Below, in pieces: positions 11,156 to 21,105 of a DNA stretch of 64,000 bases. The DNA comes from Rutidosis leptorrhynchoides (taxonomy: Eukaryota > Streptophyta > Magnoliopsida > Asterales > Asteraceae). Made by a program: the position numbers and the translations under genes. Position 1 is the first letter of the stretch. Each line of letters starts with the position of its first letter. A model generated the notes under the pieces. The model made no database searches. It worked only from the letters and a program-made list of their open reading frames with translations, and was not told where the DNA came from. The DNA is taken from positions 101,999,501 through 102,063,500 of the forward strand of contig NC_092334.1 in assembly GCF_046630445.1 (NCBI RefSeq), in the 5' to 3' direction.

Positions 11156-14100
11156 TTAAGCAGTTGGAGGTGTTGACGTATCTTCTGGAAATAAATGCGG
11201 GTATTTCTTCTTCATCTAATCTTCTCATTCCCAGGTGAACTCGGGTCCTCTACGAGCATTCCATCGAACCTTAACAATTGGTATCTTGTTTTGCTTAAGT
11301 CTTTTAACCTCACGATCCATTATTTCGACGGGTTCTTCGATAAATTGAAGTTTTTCGTTGATTTAGATTTCATCTAACAGAATAGTGAGATCTTCTTTAG
11401 CAAAACATTTCTTTAAATTTGAGACGTGGAAAGTGTTATGTACAGCCGCGAGTTGTCGAGGTAACTCAAGTCGGTAAGCTACTGGTCCGACACGATCAAT
11501 AATCTTGAATGGTCCAATATACCTTGGATTTAATTTCCCTCGTTTACCAAATCAAACAACGCCTTTCCAAGGTGCAACTTTAAGCATGACCATCTCTCCA
11601 ATTTCAAATTCTATATCTTTTCTTTTAATGTCAGCATAGCTCTTTTGTCGACTTTGGGCGGTTTTCAATCGTTGTTGAATTTGGATGATCTTCTCGGTAG
11701 TTTCTTGTATTATCTCCGGACCCGTAATCTGTCTATCCCCCACTTCACTCCAACAAATCAGAGACCTGCACTTTCTACCATAAAGTGCTTCAAATGGCGC
11801 CATCTCAATGCTTGAATGGTAGCTGTTGTTGTAGGAAAATTCTGCTAACGGTAGATGTCGATCCCAACTGTTTCCGAAATCAATAACACATGCTCGTAGC
11901 ATGTCTTCAAGCGTTTGTATCGTCCTTTCGCTCTGCCCATCAGTTTGTGGATGATAGGCAGTACTCATATCTAGACGAGTTCCTAATGCTAGCTGTAATG
12001 TCTGCCAGAATCTTGAAATAAATCTGCCATCCCTATCAGATATACTAGAGATTGGTATTCCATGTCTAGAGACGACTTCCTTCAAATACAGTCGTGCTAA
12101 CTTCTCCATCTTGTCATCTTCTCTTATTGGCACGAAGTGTGCTGATTTGGTGAGACGATCAACTATTACCCAAATAGTATCAAAACCACTTGCAGTACTT
12201 GGCAATTTAGTGATGAAATCCATGGTAATGTTTTCCCATTTCCATTCCGGGATTTCGGGTTGTTGAAGTAGACCTGATGGTTTTTAATGCTCAGCTTTGA
12301 CCTTAGAACACGTCAAACATTCTCCTACATATTTAGCAACATCGGCTTTCATACCCGTCCACCAAAAATGTTTCTTGAGATCCTTGTACATCTTCCCCAT
12401 TCCAGGATGTATTGAGTATCTGGTTTTATGAGCTTCTCTAAGTACCATTTCTCTCATATCTCCAAATTTTGGTACCCAAATCCTTTCAGCCCTATACCGG
12501 GTTCTGTCTTCCCGAATATTAAGATGCTTCTCCGATCCTTTGGGTATTTCATCCTTTAAATTTCCCTCTTTTAAAACTCCTTGTTGCGCCTCCTTTATTT
12601 GAGTAGTAAGGTTATTGTGAATCATTATATTCATAGATTTTACTCGAATGGGTTCTCTGTCCTTCCTGCTCAAGGCGTCGGCTACCACATTTGCCTTCCC
12701 CGGGTGGTAACGAATCTCAAAGTCATAATCATTCAACAATTCAATCCACCTACGCTGCCTCGTATTCAGTTGTTTCTGATTAAATATGTGTTGAAGACTT
12801 TTGTGGTCGGTATATATAATACTTTTGACCCCATATAAGTAGTGCCTCCAAGTCTTTAATGAAAAAACAACCGCGCCTAATTCCAAATCATGCGTCGTAT
12901 AATTTTGCTCGTGAATCTTCAATTGTCTAGACGCATAAGCAATCACCTTCGTTCGTTGCATTAGTACACAACCGAGACCTTGCTTTGATGCGTCACAATA
13001 AATCACAAAATCATCATTCCCTTCAGGCAATGACAATATAGGTGCCGTAGTTAGCTTTTTATTCAATAACTGAAATGCTTTCTCTTGTTCATTCTTCCAT
13101 TCAAATTTCTTCCCTTTATGCGTTAATGCAGTCAAGGGTTTTGCTATTCTGGAAAAGTCTTGGATGAACCTTCTGTAGTAACCAGCTAGTACAAAAATTG
13201 ACGTATATGCTTCGGAGTTTTTGGGGTTTCCCACTTTTCAACGGTTTCGATCTTTGCCGGGTCCACCTGGATACCTTCTTTGTTCACTATGTGACCGAGG
13301 AATTGAACTTCTTCCAACCAAAATGCACACTTTGAAAACTTAGCGTACAGTTTTTCTTTCCTCAATACTTCTAGCACTTTTCTCAAATGTTCTTCGTGCT
13401 CTTGATCATTCTTTGAGTAAATAAGTATGTCATCGATGAAAACAATGACAAACTTGTCAAGATATGGCCCACACACTCGGTTCATGAGGTCCATGAACAC
13501 ATCTGGTGCGTTAGTCAATCCAAACGGCATAACCATAAACTCGTAATGACCATAACGCGTCCTAAAAGCAGTTTTTGGAATATCATCATCCTTTACTCGC
13601 ATTTGATGATATCCAGAACGTAAATCGATCTTCGAATAAACCGACGAGCCTTGTAGTTGATCAAATAAGTCATCAATTCTCGGCAGTGGATAACGGTTTT
13701 TGATGGTAAGTTTGTTCAAATCTCTGTAGTCAATACACAACCTAAATGTACCATCCTTCTTCTTGATAAACAAAATAGGAGCTCCCCATGGTGATGTGCT
13801 TGGTCGAATGAAACCACGTTCTAATAGTTCTTGCAGTTGGCTTTGCAGTTCTTTCATCTCGCTGGGTGCGAGTCTATAAGGAGCACGAGCTATTGGTGCA
13901 GCTCCTGGTACAAGATCTATTTGAAATTCAACAGATCGATGTGGAGGTAGTCCCGGTAATTCTTTCGGAAATACATCGGGAAATTCTTTTGCGACGGGAA
14001 CATCATTGATGCTCTTTTCTTCAGTTTGTACTTTCTCAACGTGTGCTAGAACAGCATAGCAACCTTTTCTTATTAGTTTTTGTGCCTTCAAATTACTAAT

Positions 14101-15762
14101 AAGATGTAGCTTCATGTTGCCCTTTTCTCCGTACACCATTAAGGGTTTTCCTTTTTCTCGTATGATGCGAATTGTATTTTTGTAACAAACAATCTCTGCT
14201 TTCACTTCTTTCAACCAGTCCATACCGATTATCACATCAAAACTCCCTAACTCTACTGGTATCAAATCAATCTTAAATGTTTCGCTAACCAGTTTAATTT
14301 CTCGATATCGACATATATTATCTGCTGAAATTAATTTACCATTTGCTAATTCGAGTAAAAATTTACTATCCAACGGCGTCAATGGACAACTTAATTTAGC
14401 ACAAAAATCTCTACTCATATAGCTTCTATCCGCACCCGAATCAAATAAAACGTAAGCAGATTTATTGTCAATAAGAAACGTACCCGTAACAAGCTCCAGG
14501 TCTTCCTGTGCCTCTGCCGCATTAATATTGAAAACTCTTCCACGGCCTTGTCCATTCGTGTTCTCCTGGTTCGGGCAATTTCTAATAATGTGGCCCAGTT
14601 TTCCACATTTATAACAAACTACATTGGCATAACTTGCTCCGACACTACTTGCTCCACCATTACTCGTTCCGACACCATTTGTTCCTTTCGTTCTGTTAAC
14701 CCCTGGTCCGTAGACTTCACACTTCGCCGTGCTATGACCATTTCTTTTACACTTGTTGCAAAATTTGGTGCAGAACCCCGAGTGATACTTTTCACACCTT
14801 TGGCATAGCTGCTTCTGATTGTTGTTGTTGTTGCGGTTGTTATTATTGTTGGGATGATTGTTGTAGTTGCTATTGTTGGTGTTGTTGTTATTGGGTCGTT
14901 TGTTGTAGTTGAGATTGATGTTGCGATTGTTGGGATAATTGTTGCGATTATTATTGTAATTGCTGTTGTTGTTATATTGGTGATTCTTATCACCATTTTC
15001 CTCCCACTTTCTTTTGACTTGCTTCACATTGGCCTCTTCAGCCGTCTGTTCTTTAATTCTTTCCTCAATCTGGTTCACTAGTTTGTGAGCCATTCTACAT
15101 GCCTGTTGTATGGAGGCGGGCTCGTGTGAACTTATATCTTCTTGGATTCTTTCCGGTAATCCTTTCACAAACGTGTCGATCTTCTCTTCCTCATCTTCGA
15201 ACGCTCCCGGACACAATAGGAACAATTCTGTGAATCGTCTTTCGTACGTGGTAATATCAAATCCTTGGGTTCGTAACCCTCCAAGTTCTGTCTTGAGCTT
15301 ATTGACCTCGGTTCTGGGACGGTACTTCTCGTTCATCAAGTGCTTGAATGATGACCACGGTAGTGCGTACGCATCATCTTGTCCCACTTACTCTAGATAG
15401 GTATTCCACCATGTTAACGCAGAACCCGTGAAGGTATGCGTAGCGTACTTCACTTTGTCCTCTTCAGTACACTTACTTATGGCAAACACCGATTCGACCT
15501 TCTCGGTCCACCGTTTCAATCCGATCGGTCCTTCGGTTCCATCAAATTCCAAAGGTTTGCAGGCAGTGAATTCTCTGTAGGTGCATCCTACACGATTTCC
15601 TGTACTGCTAGATCCAAGGTTATTGTTGGTATGTAGCGCAGCCTGTACTGCGGCTATGTTTGAAGCTAGAAAAGTACGGAATTCCTCTTCATTCATATTC
15701 ACAGTGTGTCGAGTAGTCGGTACCATTTCCTTCAAAATAGTCAAATGGAACAAGTTAATCAT
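11156..15762 (-). pseudogene. Ty3/gypsy gag-pol polyprotein with stops and a frameshift
   Basis: Gag begins at 15762 (MINLFHLT; an internal Met at MVPTTRHTVNMNEEEF is also possible). Next come two cysteine/histidine knuckle clusters ([28 protein letters not shown]), protease ([11 protein letters not shown]), RT ([18 protein letters not shown]), RNase H (CDASKQGLGCVLMQ, TDHKSLQHIF), the integrase zinc finger (HPGMGKMYKDLKKHFWWTGM to CLTC) and integrase core ([21 protein letters not shown]). It ends in a GPY/F-like and chromodomain-like C-terminus. Breaks: stops near 15388-15390, 12284-12286, 11549-11551 and several more before 11156, plus a one-base frameshift near 13190-13200. Several stops fit C-to-T decay. 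Asn-rich linkers between gag and the knuckles come from repeated AAC/AAT codons. Confidence 0.92.
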
Positions 15763-15863
15763 ACAGAATATTAAGAGTAGTTAATAGTATTTCGTAGCAT
15801 AATATGAACTCATTTATAAAAGCTTTTTCTTCATATTAGTATTTTATAAGTTTAAATTCGGGT

Positions 15864-15879
15864 AGTACCTACCCGTTAA
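15864..15879 (-). repeat. Internal duplicate of the polypurine-tract motif upstream of gag
   Basis: The 16-base sequence AGTACCTACCCGTTAA is identical to that at the true polypurine tract (11120-11135) and in the same orientation. It lies about 100 bases upstream of the gag start, between the F-box gene and gag. It could prime a second plus strand, or it could be a scar of the event that brought the cargo genes in; the sequence alone does not decide. Confidence 0.55.
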
Positions 15880-16067
15880 GTTCATACTTAGTAGCTAATA
15901 TACAATTCAACTACTACAATTCTATATGAAAAACTGATTATAATAATATTCCGCGTTCAAACTTTTATACAATATTTTACAAACTTACAATACCGCTTAT
16001 TTTACATAAAGCATGAAATATAGCACACAATAACTTTGATACAAGATAGTTGTGAAGATAATTCTAG

Positions 16068-16751
16068 CTAGTACACAAGTCGTTCAGCAAAGGCAATAAA
16101 GACACGTAATTCATACGTCCAGAAACAAGTCATGCATTCTGGTTTTACTAAGACTACTTCCCATCCTTGGTCTTGTGGAACATAACCGTTATGGCCGTTG
16201 ATAAGACAGTGTGTTGTAACGTCGTCAAAGGGACGAGGGTTACGTAATGACCAACAGTCTCGTAATAACCTAAAAACCTCATTTCTTACCCCAATTACCG
16301 ACTCCGTCACTTGTGGGAACGTTTTGTTTAATAGCTGTAGCCCGATGTTCTTTTTCTCACTTTGGTGAGAAGCGAACATTACTAACCCGTAAGCATAGCA
16401 TGCTTCTTTATGTTACATGTTAGCCGCTTTTTCTAAATCATGAAGTCCTATATTCGGATACATTGAGTCAAAATAATTTCTTAACCCGTTGCGTAAAATA
16501 GCATTTGGGTTCCCCGCAATATATGCGTCAAAGTAAACACATCGTAACTTATGGGTTTTCCAATGTGATATCCCCCATCTTTCAAACAAAAGTCCCTTAT
16601 AAACCAAGACATTCTTGGAACGTTCTTCGAATTTCTTACAAACTGATCTCGCCTTAAATAGTTGTGCCGAGGAATTCTGACCGACTCTAGACAAGATTTC
16701 ATCAATCATGTCTCCGGGTAGGTCTCTTAAAATATTGGGTTGTCTATCCAT
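16068..16751 (-). pseudogene. F-box protein gene (At1g67623-like) carried inside the gypsy element, one stop
   Basis: A single frame of 228 codons is broken only by TAA at 16413-16415. Residues ~7-50 form an F-box (LRDLPGDMIDEILSRV, then FKARSVCKKFEE), which in SCF ubiquitin ligases binds SKP1. The rest matches the layout of plant F-box proteins of the At1g67623-like group: a Sel1-like stretch (GNPNAILRNGLRNYF, LHDLEKAAN, ACYAYGLVMF, IGLQLLNKT) and a C-terminal CMTCFWTYELRVF motif. It has no introns, as expected of a sequence that passed through RNA. It is in sense with the element, after the acidic ORF and before gag. The one stop and uninterrupted frame suggest that coding capacity was kept until recently. 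The substrate is unknown. Confidence 0.8.
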
Positions 16752-16887
16752 TTTGTGTTTTTAAACTGTAAAATAGACAAGAGTTAGATTCATAAAAAAA
16801 TACTTATTAATACAAGCAATTTTTACATATATCATAAAGCATAAGCACACTATATTACATATATTACACCACACGAATACAACTATC

Positions 16888-17457
16888 TTATTCTAACTCG
16901 CTCGTTTCTTCTTCTTTGGTTTTGGTTCGTTTTGCCAAGTTTCTAGGGATATATGATGTTCCCCTAATACTAGCTGTCGTTTTCCACAACGGTTTAGAAA
17001 AACCTGGTGGTTTAGAGGTTCCCGGGTCATTGTTACAACTTAAGGACTTCGGGGGTTGACGATACATATAAAGTTCATCGGGGTTGGAATTAGATTTCTC
17101 TATTTTTATGCCCTTTCCCTTATTATTTTCTTTTGTTTTTTTAAATTCAGTTGGGGTAATTTCTATAACATCATCGGAATCCGATTCATCGGAGAATTGG
17201 TAATCCTCCCAATATTTTGCTTCCTTGGCGAAAACACCATTGACCATAATTAACCTTGGTCGGTTGGTTGAGGATTTTCTTTTACTTAACCGTTTTATTA
17301 TTTCCCCCACCGGTTCTATTTCCTCCTCCGGTTCCTCTTCTTCCGGTTCTGATTCTTCTTCCGGTTCCTCTTCGGGAACTTCTGAATCAGTCCAATATAT
17401 ATTCGACTCTTCGTTATTATTAGGTGAGTCAATGGGATTTGTGCTAGAGGTAGACAT
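16888..17457 (-). CDS. Acidic low-complexity protein encoded in the gypsy leader (189 aa)
   Basis: An intact frame starts MSTSSTNPIDSPNNN about 200 bases after the PBS and ends TKEEETSELE. Residues ~25-50 are a Glu/Pro-rich block (EEEPEEESEPEEEEPEEE). Residues ~90-105 read SDESDSDDVIEITP, hydrophobic residues next to acidic serines, which is the shape of a SUMO-interacting motif. The C-terminal third is basic and Ser/Thr/Lys-rich. I do not recognise the family. It has no stop or frameshift although the neighbouring gag-pol has many. It could be an accessory retroelement ORF or a second captured host fragment. It sits directly upstream of the F-box gene on the same strand. Confidence 0.55.
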   Translation of the reverse strand: MSTSSTNPIDSPNNNEESNIYWTDSEVPEEEPEEESEPEEEEPEEEIEPVGEIIKRLSKRKSSTNRPRLIMVNGVFAKEAKYWEDYQFSDESDSDDVIEITPTEFKKTKENNKGKGIKIEKSNSNPDELYMYRQPPKSLSCNNDPGTSKPPGFSKPLWKTTASIRGTSYIPRNLAKRTKTKEEETSELE

Positions 17458-17652
17458 CTATCACACAATATCAAACATGTTAAGAGATTAATATATCACA
17501 TAATATATACATGTTAATAATATATAGTTTCCAACAAAAATGTTAAGCAATCATTTTTAAAGAAAACACGGTCGAAGTCCAGACTCACTAATGCATCCTA
17601 AGAAACTCGATAAGACACAATAATGCAAATTTTCTGGTTCTCTAAGACCAAC

Positions 17653-17665
17653 GCTCGGATACCAA
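17653..17665 (-). other. Primer-binding site of the gypsy element
   Basis: Read on the minus strand, TTGGTATCCGAGC follows the 5' LTR end (CGGGACATTTCA, then G). It resembles the initiator tRNA-Met PBS, with CC in place of CA. This fixes the 5' end and minus orientation. Confidence 0.7.
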
Positions 17666-17666
17666 C

Positions 17667-20600
17667 TGAAATGTCCCGTTCTTATTGATTAAAAACGTTC
17701 CATATTAATTGATTTCGTTGCGAGGTTTTGACCTCTATATGAGACGTTTTTCAAAGACTGCATTCATTTTTAAAACAAACCATAACCTTTATTTCATAAA
17801 TAAAGGTTTAAAAAGCTTTACGTAGATTATCAAATAATGATAATCTAAAATATCATGTTTACACACGACCATTACATAATGGTTTACAATACAAATATGT
17901 TACATCGAAATCAGTTTCTTGAATGCAGTTTTTACACAATATCATACAAACATGGACTCCAAATCTTGTCCTTATTTTAGTATGCAACAGCGGAAGCTCT
18001 TAGTATTCACCTGAGAATAAACATGCTTTAAACGTCAACAAAAATGTTGGTGAGTTATAGGTTTAACCTATATATATCAAATCGTAACAATAGACCACAA
18101 GATTTCATATTTCAATACACATCCCATACATAGAGATAAAAATCATTCATATGGTGAACACCTGGTAACCGACATTAACAAGATGCATATATAAGAATAT
18201 CCCCATCATTCCGGGACACCCTTAGGATATGATATAAATTTCGAAGTACTAAAGCATCCGGTACTTTGGATGGGGTTTGTTAGGCCCAATAGATCTATCT
18301 TTAGGATTCGCGTCAATTAGGGTGTCTGTTCCCTAATTCTTAGATTACCAGACTTAATAAAAAGGGGCATATTCGATTTCGATAATTCAACCATAAAATG
18401 TAGTTTCACGTACTTGTGTCTATTTTGTAAATCATTTATAAAACCTGCATGTATTCTCATCCCAAAAATATTAGATTTTAAAAGTGGGACTATAACTCAC
18501 TTTCACAGATTTTTACTTCATCGGGAAGTAAGACTTGGCCACTGGTTGATTCACGAACCTATAACAATATATACATATATATCAAAGTATGTTCAAAATA
18601 TATTTACAACACTTTTAATATATTTTGATGTTTTAAGTTTATTAAGTCAGCTGTCCTCGTTAGTAACCTACAACTAGTTGTCCACAGTTAGATGTACAAA
18701 AATAAATTGATAAATATTATCTTGAATCAATCCACGACCCAGTGTATACGTATCTCAGTATTGATCACAACTCAAACTATATATATTTTGGAATCAACCT
18801 CAACCTTGTATAGCTAACTCCAACATTCACATATAGAGTGTCTATGGTTGTTCCGAAATATATATAGATGTGTCGACATGATAGGTCGAAACATTGTATA
18901 CGTTTCTATGGTATCTCAAGATTACATAATATACAATACAAGTTGATTAAGTTATGGTTGGAATAGATTTGTTACCAATTTTCACGTAGCTAAAATGAGA
19001 AAAATTATCCAATCTTGTTTTACCCATAACTTCTTCATTTTAAATCCGTTTTGAGTGAATAAAATTGCTATGGTTTCATATTGAACTCTATTTTATGAAT
19101 CTAAACAGAAAAAGTGTAGGTTTATAGTCATAAAAATAAGTTACAAGTCGTTTTTGTAAAGGTAGTCATTTCAGTCGAAAGAACGACGTCTAGATGACCA
19201 TTTTAGAAAACATACTTCCACTTTGAGTTTAACCATAATTTTTGGATATAGTTTCATGTTCATAATAACAATCATTTTCTCAGAATAACAACTTCTAAAT
19301 CAAAGTTTATCACAGTTTTTAATTAACTAACCCAAAACAGCCCGCGGTGTTACTACGACGGCGTAAATCCGATTTTACGGTGTTTTTCGTGTTTCCAGGT
19401 TTTAAATCATTAAGTTAGCATATAATATAGATATAGAACATGTGTTTAGTAGATTTTAAAAGTCAAGTTAGAAGGATTAACTTTTATTTACGAACAAGTT
19501 TAGAATTAACTAAACTATGTTCTAGTGATTACAAGTTTAAACCTTCGAATAAGATAGCTTTATATGTATGAATCGAATGATGTTATGAAAATCATTACTA
19601 CCTCAAGTTCCTTGGATAAACCTACTGGAAATGAGAAAAATAGATCTAGCTTCAAAGGATCCTTGGATGGCTTGAAAGTTCTTGAAGCTGAATCATGACA
19701 CGAAAACAATTTCAAGTAAGATTTCCACTCGAAATAAGATTGTTATAGTTATAGAAATTGAATTAAAGTTTGAATATGATTATTACCTTGTATTAGAAAG
19801 ATAACCTACTATAAGTAACAAAGGTTTCTTGATCTTGGATGATTACTTGGAATGGATTTAGAAAACTTGGAAGTAAACTTGCAATCTTGGAAGTATTCTT
19901 GATTTTATGAAATTAGAACTTTTGGAATTTATGAAGAACACTTAGAACTTGAAGATAGAACTTGAGAGAGATTAATTAGATGAAGAAAATTGAAGAATGA
20001 AAGTGTTTGTAGGTGTTTTTGGTTGTTGGTGTATGGATTAGATATAAAGGATATGTAATTTTGTTTTCATGTAAATAAGTCATGAATGATTACTCATATT
20101 TTTGTAATTTTATGAGATATTTCATGCTAGTTGCCAAATGATGGTTCCCACATGTGTTAGGTGACTCACATGGGCTACTAAGAGCTGATCATTGGACTGT
20201 ATATACCAATAGTACATATATCTAAAAGCTGTGTATTGTACGAGTACGAATACGGGTGCATACGAGTAGAATTGTTGATGAAACTGAACGAGGATGTAAT
20301 TGTAAGCATTTTTGTTAAGTAGAAGTATTTTGATAAGTGTCTTGAAGTCTTTCAAAAGTGTATGAATACATATTAAAACACTACATGTATATACATTTTA
20401 ACTGAGTCGTTAAGTCATCGTTAGTCGTTACATGTAAATGTTGTTTTGAAACCTTTAGGTTAACGATCTTGTTGAATGTTGTTAACCCATTGTTTATTAT
20501 AACAAATGAGATGGTAAATTGTTATATTATCATGATATTATGATATATAATATATCTTAGTATGATATATATACAGTTAAATATCGTTACAACGATAATC

Positions 20601-21105
20601 GTTACATATATGTCTCGTTTCCAAATCATTAAGTTAGCAGTCTTATTTTTACATATGTATTTCATTGTTAATACACTTAATAATATATTTACTTATCATT
20701 TAACATAATTAACCAAGTGTATCAATATCTTAATATGATTCATATGTACCTAGTAAGACGTTGTTATAACGATAATCGTTATATATATCGTTTTCGAGTT
20801 TCTTAAATTAATAGTCTCATTTTTATGTATATAACTCATTGTTAAAATACCTAATGAGATACATACTTATAATAAAATCATGTTAACTATATATATAACC
20901 ATATATATGTCATCGTATAGTTTTTACAAGTTTTAACGTTCGTGAATCACCGGTCAACTTGGGTGGTCAATTGTCTATATAAAACCTATTTCAATTAATC
21001 AAGTCTTAACAAGTTTGATTGCTTAACATGTTGGAAACACTTAATCATGTAAATAACAATTTTATTTAATATATATATAAACATGGAAAAGTTCGGGTCA
21101 CTACA
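17667..21105 (-). repeat. 5' LTR (about 3.44 kb) of the F-box-carrying gypsy element
   Basis: It matches 7677-11120 base for base over most of its length. On the minus strand it starts TGTAGTGACCCGAAC and ends GGGACATTTCA. It is followed on the + strand by the target duplication TAATA and the rest of the copia gag. Confidence 0.93.

Larger units (their letters stand above)
7677..21105 (-). mobile_element. Ty3/gypsy retrotransposon with giant LTRs and F-box cargo, nested in copia gag
   Basis: The element spans 13.4 kb and is oriented on the minus strand. LTRs are 17667-21105 (5', 3439 bp) and 7677-11120 (3', 3444 bp). On the + strand they start TGAAATGTCCCG and end GGTCACTACA. A perfect target duplication TAATA (7672-7676, 21106-21110) joins the two halves of the host copia gag. 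In its own orientation the order is 5' LTR, PBS, acidic ORF (17457-16888), F-box gene (16751-16068), a copy of the polypurine-tract motif, gag, protease, RT, RNase H, integrase, polypurine tract and 3' LTR. The pol style and the integrase C-terminus suggest a chromovirus of Tekay type; the clade is an inference. It has several stops and one frameshift, so it is no longer autonomous. Confidence 0.95.

Noticed and set aside
14548-15081. Plus-strand open frames rich in Val and Ile
   Set aside because: They are antisense to the Asn-rich linker of the gypsy gag; repeated AAC/AAT codons read as GTT/ATT on the other strand.
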